From contig JASHTQ010000463.1 in assembly GCA_030040475.1 (NCBI GenBank), positions 1 to 6,188 of the forward strand: a stretch of DNA of 6,188 nucleotides, in the 5' to 3' direction. The position numbers and the translations under genes were made by a program. Source of the DNA: Streptosporangiaceae bacterium (lineage in GTDB: Bacteria; Actinomycetota; Actinomycetes; Streptosporangiales; Streptosporangiaceae). The notes beneath the pieces were generated by a model that had not been told where the DNA came from, made no database searches, and worked only from the letters and a program-made list of their open reading frames with translations. Positions 1-6,188 of the stretch are shown one piece after another (position 1 is the stretch's first letter; each line of letters begins with the position of its first letter).

Positions 1-1644
1 AGCGGGACGCACGGGGCGGGCACGCGCCGCGCCCGTTGACGCCGCCGGGTGGTGAAACCCCGGTTTCATACCCCCGGGAGGTGGGGGGAGGCCGGTTTCG
101 TTGCGGTGGGGGAGGGCGGCCGGGGGGACGGGTGGGGGTAAGGGGGCCAGGGAGGCTAGCTGGTCGCCTAGCCAGCGGGCGGGGGGCCAGGAGGCGGCGG
201 TGGCGGCCAGCGCGGCGGTGCGGCGCCGGCGTTCGGCGTCGGGCATGAGCAGGGCCTGGTGCAGGGCCGCGGCGGTCTCGGTGATGTCGTAGGGGTTGAC
301 GATCAGCGCGTCGGCGCCGAGGGTCGAGGCGGCGCCCGCCTCGCGGGAGAGCACGAGCGCGCAGCCGCGCTCGGACAGCACCGGGCCCTCCTGCGCGACC
401 AGGTTCATGCCGTCCCTGATCGGGTTCACCAGCAGCACGTCGGCGAGCGCGCAGGCGGCCAGCGACCGGGGGTAATCGTCCTTGACCTCCAGGATCAGCG
501 GGTTCCAGTCCGGCGTGCCGAACTCCTCGTTGATCTGGCGCGCGAGCCGCTGCACCCGTTCGGTGTAGGCGCGGTACTCGGGCACCGCGGACCGGGACGG
601 GTAGGCGAAGGCCAGGTGGACCACGCGGCCCCGCCACTCGGGCCGGGTGACGAGCAGTTCGCGGTAGGCGGCGAGGCCGCGCACGATGTTCTTGGACAGT
701 TCTGTCCGGTCAATCCTGACGATCAGCCTGCGCCCTCCGGCCGCCCGGCCCAGCGCCTCGATGTGCGCGCGCACATCGTCGGCCTGGGCGCGTTCCCGCA
801 ACGCGGGCGCGTCCACGCCGAGCGGGTGGACGGCCACCTCGGTCACGCGGTCCCGGTAGCCGACCCGGGCGAGCGGTCCGCCCCTGCCTGCCGAGTCCGC
901 GGGATCGGCCAGGTCCACGTCCGCGCCGAGGAACGCCGCGCAGCAGTCGAGGAACGCGATGGCCCAGCGGGCGGCGAGGAAGCCGACCTGGTCCGCGCCG
1001 AGCATGCCGTCGAGCACTGCCCGGCCGACCTCGTCGGGGAGCATCCGGTAGTAGGCGGGCGGCGCCCACGGGGTGTGCGAGAAGTGCGCGATCCGCAGGC
1101 CAGGCGGGCAGCCGTCGGCCCTGTCGCGCAGCATCCTGGGGGCGAGCGCGAGGTGGTAGTCCTGGATCAGCGCGCGGACGCCGCCAGGCGGCACCGGATC
1201 GCGGTCGGCCTGCTCGACCAGGGCGTCGGCGAACGCCCGGTTGTAGTCGACGTAGGCGTCCCAGTCGTGCCGGAACGCCAGGCCGAACTGCGGCTGGTTG
1301 GGCGTGTCGAACAGCATGTGGTGGACGAACCACAGCGCCGCGTTCGCCACGCTGTTGTACGCGCCGTCGAAGGTGCGCTGCGGGATGTCCAGCATGCGGA
1401 CGGCCGGCTCCTGCGCCTCGGACGCCGCCGGCGGCCGGCCGGGCAGCTGCGCAGCCGCGCGGTCGGCGTCGGTCAGCGCCGCGCAGATCCAGGTCACCTC
1501 GTCGGTGAGCCCGACCGCGGCAAGCCCGGACGTCAGGCCGGCGATCAGGCCGCCGCCGCCGCGCCTGGAGGTGAGGTTCCCGCCGGCGTCGAACGCATAC
1601 GACACAGGACCGCGATTAGACGCCACGAGAACCCGTTGCTTCAT
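1..1644 (-). CDS. otsA: Trehalose-6-phosphate synthase, GT20 family (C-terminus runs off the window)
   Basis: Cytoplasmic retaining glycosyltransferase that joins a nucleotide-glucose to glucose-6-phosphate to give trehalose-6-phosphate, for osmotic and desiccation protection. Reading from the ATG at 1644-1642, the GT20 landmarks appear in order: SNRGPVSY (residues 9-16), the GGGGL loop (29-33), a substrate-region Trp near 105, QDYH with Asp162, HTPW with His190, an Arg/Lys pair in RIDRTELSK (Arg313, Lys318), and RDGMNLV with Asp411 and Glu419. The conserved fold ends near residue 499 (WLGDQLASL). After that about 50 Pro/Gly/Ala-rich residues continue to the window edge with no stop, so the true end is unseen. 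The start is chosen because the family begins only a few residues before SNR; no good Shine-Dalgarno precedes it. It is transcribed away from the riboswitch operon. The RTELSKNIVRG form resembles the actinomycete subgroup. Streptomyces venezuelae OtsA in that lineage prefers GDP-glucose and resembles the pseudo-glycosyltransferase VldE, so donor identity is open. Confidence 0.9.
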   Translation of the reverse strand, partial: MKQRVLVASNRGPVSYAFDAGGNLTSRRGGGGLIAGLTSGLAAVGLTDEVTWICAALTDADRAAAQLPGRPPAASEAQEPAVRMLDIPQRTFDGAYNSVANAALWFVHHMLFDTPNQPQFGLAFRHDWDAYVDYNRAFADALVEQADRDPVPPGGVRALIQDYHLALAPRMLRDRADGCPPGLRIAHFSHTPWAPPAYYRMLPDEVGRAVLDGMLGADQVGFLAARWAIAFLDCCAAFLGADVDLADPADSAGRGGPLARVGYRDRVTEVAVHPLGVDAPALRERAQADDVRAHIEALGRAAGGRRLIVRIDRTELSKNIVRGLAAYRELLVTRPEWRGRVVHLAFAYPSRSAVPEYRAYTERVQRLARQINEEFGTPDWNPLILEVKDDYPRSLAACALADVLLVNPIRDGMNLVAQEGPVLSERGCALVLSREAGAASTLGADALIVNPYDITETAAALHQALLMPDAERRRRTAALAATAASWPPARWLGDQLASLAPLPPPVPPAALPHRNETGLPPPPGGMKPGFHHPAASTGAARARPVRPA

Positions 1645-1712
1645 GTCCGGCAGGCTAGTGCACGACCATGTGGGCCAGCCCATACGGAGCGGGCGGCCAT
1701 TAATGCGATACG

Positions 1713-1730
1713 ATTCAGCTACAACTGAAT
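1713..1730. repeat. Inverted repeat in the otsA/metM divergent intergenic region
   Basis: Perfect 6-bp arms ATTCAG and CTGAAT flank the 6-bp spacer CTACAA, in an AT-richer island between divergent genes. It lies 5 bp upstream of the riboswitch's first helix and about 70 bp upstream of the otsA start. The position suits an operator or core promoter elements for one or both genes. Short dyads occur by chance and I cannot assign a regulator or a convincing -35/-10 pair. Confidence 0.35.
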
Positions 1731-1734
1731 AACG

Positions 1735-1873
1735 CTCATCCAGAGGGGTGGAGGGATCGGCCCTGTGAAGCCCCGGCAACCTATCGCGCTTGCATGTCCG
1801 TCTACAGCACGGCGAGGCGCGTGACATGGTGCCAAGTCCGGCCCGCGGTCAGGGTGACCGCTGGAAAGATGGG
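1735..1873 (+). promoter_or_regulatory. SAM-I (S-box) riboswitch aptamer upstream of metM
   Basis: The strand carries the S-box core in order: CTCATCCAGAGGGGTGGAGG, GGCCC, TGAAGCCCCGGCAACC, GGTGCCAAGTCC and GAAAGATGGGG. P1 forms between CTCATC (1735-1740) and GATGGG (1868-1873), with one G-U pair. P3 is closed by CGCGC (1785-1789) with GCGCG (1817-1821). P4 is a perfect 7-bp stem, GCGGTCA (1845-1851) with TGACCGC (1855-1861), with a GGG loop. The GGTGCCAA and GAAAGAT blocks indicate SAM-I rather than the actinobacterial SAM-IV class. S-box RNAs bind S-adenosylmethionine and shut off methionine or SAM synthesis and transport genes. That is a strong hint about the job of the next two genes. Confidence 0.93.
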
Positions 1874-1881
1874 GAAGGAAG
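1871..1881 (+). promoter_or_regulatory. Ribosome binding site of metM, overlapping the riboswitch P1 helix
   Basis: GGGGAAGGAAG is purine-rich, and the AAGGAAG part ends about 11 nt before the GTG at 1892. Its first three Gs (1871-1873) are the 3' strand of aptamer helix P1. Only 18 nt separate P1 from the start codon, which leaves no room for an intrinsic terminator. The inferred mechanism is translational: SAM-stabilised P1 masks or crowds this site. It also supports the GTG at 1892, because in-frame upstream starts would lie inside the aptamer. Confidence 0.6.
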
Positions 1882-1891
1882 CCCTCGCCGC

Positions 1892-3160
1892 GTGAACACC
1901 GCAACATCCCACCCGCGCCCTACCCGCCTCCCGTCGTCCGGGTTCGGCTATGCCACCGGGCTTTCCTGCCGGGAGTGCGGCCGCGTCTATCCGATCGGCC
2001 CGTACTACGCCTGCGAAGAGTGCTTCGGGCCGCTCGAGGTCTGTTACGACTTCCCCGCGCTGTCCCGGTACGACATCGAGGCGGGCCCGGCCAACATCTG
2101 GCGCTACGCGCCGCTGCTCCCCGTGCCGCCCGACATCGCGCTCCGGCCGACCACGGAACCCGGCTACACGAGGCTGATCCGGGCCGACAACCTGGCCCAC
2201 GCCGTCGGCATGCGCAGGCTCTGGATCAAGGACGACCGGGGCAACCCGACCCACTCGTTCAAGGATCGGGTGGTCGCGGTGGCGCTGGCGGCCGCCACCG
2301 AGCTCGGCTTCAAGGTGCTCGCCTGCCCGTCGACAGGCAACCTGGCGAACGCGGTCGCGGCCGCCGCGGCCCGGGCCGGGATCAGGTCGGTGGTGCTCGT
2401 GCCCGCCGACCTCGAGCTGCAGAAGATCATCACGACCGCGGTCTACGGCGGCACGTTCGTCACCGTGGACGGTACCTACGACGACGTGAACCGGCTGGCG
2501 TCCGAGCTGGCCGGCGAGCACGAGGACTGGGCGTTCGTCAACGTCAACGTGCGGCCCTTCTACGCCGAGGGGTCCAAGACCATCGGCTTCGAGATCGCCG
2601 AGCAGCTCGGCTGGCGGCTGCCCGAGCAGGTCGTGGTGCCGATCGCCTCCGGGGCGCAGCTGGTCAAGGTCGACAAGGGCTTCGCCGAGCTGACCTCGCT
2701 CGGCCTGGTGGGCGAGCAGCCGTGGCGGGTGTTCGGTGCCCAGGCGACGGGCTGCTCGCCGGTATCGGCCGCGTTCGCCGCCGGGCATGACGTGGTGCGC
2801 CCGGTCCGGCCGGACACGATCGCCAAGTCGCTGGCCATCGGCAACCCGGCCGACGGGCCCTACGCGCTCGACGTGGCCCGGCGGACCGGCGGCGCGATCG
2901 CCGACGTCGGCGACGCCGAGATCGTCGAGGCGATCCGGCTGCTCGCGCAGACCGAGGGCATCTTCGGCGAGACCGCGGGCGGGGTCACCCTGGCCACGGC
3001 GCGCAAGCTGCTCGCCGAGGGCCGGCTCGACCCGGACGCGGAGACCGTGATCATCAACTCCGGTGACGGGCTCAAGACGCTGGACGCGGTGACCGGGGCG
3101 CTCCCCGTGCCGGCCCCGATCAGGGCGACCCTCGAGGCGTTCCAGGAGGCGGTCTCGTGA
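1892..3160 (+). CDS. metM: Threonine-synthase-like PLP enzyme, probable O-phosphohomoserine-dependent homocysteine synthase (MetM)
   Basis: A fold-type II PLP enzyme of 422 residues from GTG 1892. It opens with a four-cysteine zinc ribbon (Cys26, Cys29, Cys41, Cys44), as in many threonine synthases. The PLP lysine is Lys124 in NPTHSFKDR, followed by STGN at 147-150 and the C-terminal INSGDG at 388-393. The loop expected to hold the cofactor phosphate reads IASGAQL (251-257) instead of the glycine/asparagine-rich loop typical of canonical ThrC. By homology alone it would be called threonine synthase. A SAM riboswitch upstream and a sulfur-carrier gene overlapping its stop match the reported Streptomyces MetM/MetO pair. 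There MetM takes O-phosphohomoserine from the threonine branch and, with thiocarboxylated MetO, makes homocysteine for methionine. No hom or thrB lies nearby, as would be usual for a threonine operon. The fold is certain; the MetM assignment is a strong inference from context. Confidence 0.82.
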   Translation: MNTATSHPRPTRLPSSGFGYATGLSCRECGRVYPIGPYYACEECFGPLEVCYDFPALSRYDIEAGPANIWRYAPLLPVPPDIALRPTTEPGYTRLIRADNLAHAVGMRRLWIKDDRGNPTHSFKDRVVAVALAAATELGFKVLACPSTGNLANAVAAAAARAGIRSVVLVPADLELQKIITTAVYGGTFVTVDGTYDDVNRLASELAGEHEDWAFVNVNVRPFYAEGSKTIGFEIAEQLGWRLPEQVVVPIASGAQLVKVDKGFAELTSLGLVGEQPWRVFGAQATGCSPVSAAFAAGHDVVRPVRPDTIAKSLAIGNPADGPYALDVARRTGGAIADVGDAEIVEAIRLLAQTEGIFGETAGGVTLATARKLLAEGRLDPDAETVIINSGDGLKTLDAVTGALPVPAPIRATLEAFQEAVS

Positions 3161-3468
3161 CCGTGTCCGTTCGGATCCCTACCATCCTGCGGACGTACAC
3201 GGGCGGCGCGGCCGAGGTGCCGGCGACCGAGGGCACCCTCCGCGAGGTCATCGCCAGCCTGGACGGCGCCTACCCCGGCATCGGCGGGCGGATCGTCGAT
3301 GACGGCGGCAAACTGCGTAGGTTTGTCAACGTCTACGTGGGCGACGAGGACGTGCGCTTTGCCCACGGCCTGGACACGCAAGTGCCTGCAGGAGCGCAGG
3401 TTTCTGTCATTCCCGCGGTGGCTGGCGGTGCGCCGGTAGCGAACGCCGGCCTGGGCCAGATGGCGTGA
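3157..3468 (+). CDS. metO: Sulfur-carrier protein, CysO/ThiS/MoaD family (MetO-like), with post-Gly-Gly tail
   Basis: A 103-residue beta-grasp, ubiquitin-like sulfur carrier. Its GTG overlaps the metM stop in GTGA, so the two are translationally coupled. It closely resembles Mycobacterium tuberculosis CysO: shared blocks include IPTILR (residues 7-12), RFVNVYV (55-61), DEDVRF (63-68) and the terminal VIPAVAGG (84-91). Such carriers are adenylated at the C-terminal glycine by an E1-like MoeB/ThiF enzyme and converted to a thiocarboxylate sulfide donor. Here Gly90-Gly91 is followed by 12 more residues, APVANAGLGQMA, so the carrier should be inactive until a protease, probably JAMM/Mec-type, exposes the diglycine. 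Neither the activating enzyme nor the protease is in the window. Partnership with the upstream enzyme, giving homocysteine, is preferred over a CysO role in cysteine synthesis because no cysM is adjacent and the leader senses SAM. Confidence 0.85.
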   Translation: MTVSVRIPTILRTYTGGAAEVPATEGTLREVIASLDGAYPGIGGRIVDDGGKLRRFVNVYVGDEDVRFAHGLDTQVPAGAQVSVIPAVAGGAPVANAGLGQMA

Positions 3469-3540
3469 TTGGTGGGTAAGTGGCGCCAGACGCGCTCGGT
3501 ACAGGGTAAGGTCAGTTCCGGTCGCGTCGGACGGGGATGA

Positions 3541-3563
3541 GGTCGGGTGCAGTGCGCCCGGCC
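3541..3563 (+). terminator. Hairpin between metO and csp, candidate operon terminator or csp leader structure
   Basis: GGTCGGGTGC (3541-3550) pairs with GCGCCCGGCC (3554-3563) around an AGT loop. This gives 10 pairs, including two U-G wobbles that exist only in the plus-strand RNA; the minus strand would have A-C mismatches. A weak pyrimidine stretch (GTTCTCGCCCTTC) follows. It lies 72 nt after the metO stop and 82 nt before csp, so it could end the metMO transcript or belong to the csp 5' leader. I see no clear csp promoter in 3469-3645. A second small stem, GCTCG/CGAGC (3610-3624), lies just upstream of the csp ribosome binding site. Confidence 0.45.
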
Positions 3564-3645
3564 GTTCTCGCCCTTCGCGATCGACGGGTTCCGCGGTTGC
3601 AAGGGCGGGGCTCGAGGCCCGAGCGCAGTTAGGGAGTTGTTTGGA

Positions 3646-3849
3646 ATGGCTCAGGGCACCGTCAAATGGTTCAACCCGGACAAGGGATACGGCTTTATCG
3701 CCGTCGACGGTGGCAAGGACGTTTTCGTCCACTTCTCAGCGATCCAGTCGGATGGCTACCGCACCCTCGACGAGGGACAGCGGGTGGAGTTCGAGATCAC
3801 GCAAAGCGACCGCGGCGCGCAGGCTGACAAGGTTCGCGTGGTCTCTTAG
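3646..3849 (+). CDS. Cold-shock domain protein, 67 residues (CspA-like)
   Basis: A single cold-shock domain, the normal size for bacterial CspA-type proteins, which bind single-stranded RNA and DNA and melt inhibitory mRNA structure. It shows GTVKWFN near the N-terminus, RNP1 as KGYGFI (residues 15-20) and RNP2 as VFVHF (26-30). The closing QADKVRVVS is typical of actinobacterial versions. The ATG at 3646 is supported by AGGGAG (3631-3636) nine bases upstream and by the conserved MAQGTVKWF start; longer in-frame upstream extensions have no homology. A leader of up to about 175 nt precedes it, compatible with the structured 5' UTRs common for csp genes. It lies in the same direction as the operon before it and groEL after it, but the hairpin at 3904 separates it from groEL. 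Actinomycetes carry several paralogues, so no numbered symbol is given. Confidence 0.95.
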   Translation: MAQGTVKWFNPDKGYGFIAVDGGKDVFVHFSAIQSDGYRTLDEGQRVEFEITQSDRGAQADKVRVVS

Positions 3850-3903
3850 GTCGTTCGGCGGCCCCGGTTGGCCTGGGCCGCGGATCTGCCGGGTTCAGTC
3901 GGA

Positions 3904-3931
3904 CGGCCCGGCCCCTCCAGGGGCCGGGCCG
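3904..3931 (+). terminator. Strong GC hairpin terminator after csp
   Basis: A perfect 12-bp stem: CGGCCCGGCCCC (3904-3915) pairs with GGGGCCGGGCCG (3920-3931) around a TCCA loop. It starts 54 nt after the csp stop and is followed by ATCTGATTT, only a weak U stretch, as is usual for actinobacterial terminators. It lies immediately before the groEL operators and should insulate the two units. Confidence 0.8.
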
Positions 3932-3949
3932 ATCTGATTTCCCCGTGCG

Positions 3950-3976
3950 TTTGCACTCTCCCCCTGAGAGTGCTAA
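3950..3976 (+). promoter_or_regulatory. CIRCE operator 1 (HrcA binding site) upstream of groEL
   Basis: TTTGCACTC, a 9-nt spacer (3959-3967), then GAGTGCTAA. This matches the CIRCE consensus TTAGCACTC-N9-GAGTGCTAA at all but one position; eight of nine arm positions pair. HrcA binds such sites and represses chaperonin genes until heat or misfolded protein titrates GroEL. hrcA is not in this window. Confidence 0.95.
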
Positions 3977-3979
3977 ACA
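3951..3979 (+). promoter_or_regulatory. Candidate groEL promoter overlapping CIRCE 1
   Basis: TTGCAC (3951-3956) and TAAACA (3974-3979) are separated by exactly 17 bp and resemble vegetative -35 and -10 hexamers. The operator would fill the spacer, an efficient arrangement for repression. An alternative -10, TAGTGT (3998-4003), lies in the spacer of the second operator. Hexamer matches are only moderate. Confidence 0.45.
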
Positions 3980-3985
3980 TGATGA

Positions 3986-4012
3986 CTGGCACTCTCCTAG
4001 TGTGAGTGCCAG
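3986..4012 (+). promoter_or_regulatory. CIRCE operator 2, divergent outer bases
   Basis: CTGGCACTC (3986-3994), a 9-nt spacer, then GAGTGCCAG (4004-4012). The arms pair perfectly over nine bases. The core GCACTC-N9-GAGTGC is intact, but the outer bases differ from the consensus TTA/TAA in a compensated way. Its centre is 36 bp from that of operator 1, so the two would lie in tandem. Confidence 0.9.
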
Positions 4013-4036
4013 CATGATGGCGGGATCGGGCGATGA

Positions 4037-5758
<1,722 letters not shown>

Positions 5759-5780
5759 TCCTGTAGAAGTCACGGTCAGG

Positions 5781-5811
5781 CGAACGGCCCGGGGATTCCC
5801 CGGGCCGTTCG
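5781..5811 (+). terminator. Intrinsic terminator of groEL
   Basis: A perfect 14-bp stem: CGAACGGCCCGGGG (5781-5794) with CCCCGGGCCGTTCG (5798-5811) and an ATT loop. It begins 22 nt after the groEL stop and has no U-tract, the U-less form common in high-GC actinobacteria. A smaller stem, GACTTCT (5750-5756) with AGAAGTC (5765-5771), straddles the stop codon just before it. Confidence 0.85.
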
Positions 5812-5890
5812 TGCTCCGCAATGTTTCCTGGCAAAAGCGCTGGGTATAGGCCCACTGCGGTCTGCCATGCGGAGCGATCGCGCCCGATCT

Positions 5891-5941
5891 CCGGCCTCGC
5901 ACGCGATCCCGTCCCAGCACCATCCGAACGTGTGAGGCCGG
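5891..5941 (+). repeat. Long inverted repeat in the groEL-csp intergenic region
   Basis: CCGGCCTCGCACG (5891-5903) pairs with CGTGTGAGGCCGG (5929-5941) around a 25-nt loop. All 13 positions pair in plus-strand RNA, with one G-U; in the minus strand that position would be a C-A mismatch. It lies 80 nt past the groEL terminator and 138 nt before the next start. It could be part of the next gene's leader, a small RNA or a back-up terminator. Otherwise 5812-6079 shows no convincing gene. Confidence 0.5.
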
Positions 5942-6079
5942 ACTAAAGGTTCCTAGCCCGCCGATAACCAAGCTGCGGTGTGCGGCGCCGGACCGATAGC
6001 CTTAGAAGTGCCCATAGCATCCTGTCGGTCGGTTGATCGCTGGTTGTTGTCAGTTCTGTTCCCGACGTGAGGTCTGCGC

Positions 6080-6188
6080 GTGCCTACCGGCAAGGTCAAG
6101 TGGTACGACTCCGACAAGGGGTATGGTTTCCTCGCCCGCGACGACGGCGGCGAGGTGTTCGTGCACTCCACCGCGCTGCCGCCGGGGA
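6080..6188 (+). CDS. Cold-shock domain protein, second type (CspB-like), 3' end beyond the window
   Basis: Only the first 36 codons are visible. They read [20 protein letters not shown] followed by a [12 protein letters not shown] segment. This includes a complete RNP1-like KGYGFL (residues 13-18) and an RNP2-like VFVHS, so it is a nucleic-acid-binding cold-shock domain. The PTGKVKWYD opening and the VFVHS-ALP pattern are typical of the longer actinobacterial CspB-type proteins (about 125-135 residues, like M. tuberculosis CspB), not of the 67-residue protein at 3646. The GTG at 6080 is supported by GAGGT (6069-6073) six bases upstream and by the conserved N-terminus. The C-terminal extension expected for this group cannot be checked here. 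Confidence 0.88.
   Translation, partial: MPTGKVKWYDSDKGYGFLARDDGGEVFVHSTALPPG

Noticed and set aside
53..68. Palindrome TGAAACCCCGGTTTCA as an operator
   Set aside because: It lies in an apparently coding, low-complexity region at the window edge. Arms of 7 bp are within chance expectation for a window this size.
259..1728. A 489-codon plus-strand frame over otsA
   Set aside because: It is antisense to a complete set of GT20 motifs. The translation is Arg/Gly/Val/His-rich with no family signature, an artefact of GC-biased third positions.
1735..1873. SAM-IV class for the riboswitch, since SAM-IV is typical of actinomycetes
   Set aside because: The GGTGCCAA and GAAAGAT blocks and the P4 hairpin placed between them follow the SAM-I layout.
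1790..1891. A TTG start at 1790 giving a 34-residue longer MetM
   Set aside because: It lies inside the SAM aptamer P3 region and the added residues encode riboswitch sequence. The GTG at 1892 has its own RBS and suits the family N-terminus.
1802..2788. A 328-codon minus-strand frame over metM
   Set aside because: It is opposite a conserved PLP enzyme, shows no motifs and also runs through the riboswitch.
3157..3468. Calling the carrier CysO of the cysteine pathway, or ThiS/MoaD
   Set aside because: The sequence is CysO-like, but there is no cysM, mec, thiG or moaE neighbour. Overlap with a SAM-regulated threonine-synthase homologue favours MetO. A dual role cannot be excluded.
3547..3645. 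Longer N-terminus for the cold-shock protein from an ATG-less upstream start
   Set aside because: The additional residues have no similarity to cold-shock proteins, and a good RBS sits before the ATG at 3646.

Overview
The window is high-GC DNA with strong G/C third-position bias, GTG starts, CIRCE operators and actinobacterial-type proteins. It is most likely chromosome from a filamentous actinomycete (Streptomyces/Streptosporangium/Actinomadura-like). From memory, the gene order (otsA-type trehalose-phosphate synthase, threonine-synthase-like gene, small sulfur carrier, cold-shock protein, groEL2) matches a conserved Streptomyces neighbourhood. I see no transposase, integrase, tRNA, rRNA or CRISPR repeat.

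Layout. At 1-1644 on the minus strand is a GT20 trehalose-6-phosphate synthase whose proline-rich C-terminus runs off the left edge. A divergent intergenic region follows (1645-1891). It holds an inverted repeat and a well-formed SAM-I (S-box) riboswitch (1735-1873) whose closing helix abuts the ribosome binding site of the next gene. From 1892 to 3468 is a two-gene, translationally coupled operon. Its first product is a threonine-synthase-fold PLP enzyme with an N-terminal zinc ribbon. Its second is a CysO/ThiS/MoaD-like sulfur carrier with an internal Gly-Gly and a 12-residue tail. Next come a 67-residue cold-shock protein (3646-3849), a strong GC hairpin, two tandem CIRCE operators (3950-4012), groEL (4133-5758) with its own terminator, a structured intergenic region, and the start of a second, different cold-shock gene (6080 to the right edge).

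The main biological point is the riboswitch operon. The first gene would routinely be called threonine synthase, but a SAM riboswitch in front and a sulfur-carrier gene overlapping its end fit the MetM/MetO route better. In that route, reported for Streptomyces, O-phosphohomoserine and a protein thiocarboxylate give homocysteine, the methionine precursor. The sulfur carrier would need proteolytic trimming to expose its Gly-Gly end, and that protease is not in this window. The rest reads as a stress and protein-quality cluster: trehalose synthesis, two cold-shock RNA chaperones and an HrcA-controlled chaperonin without an adjacent groES.
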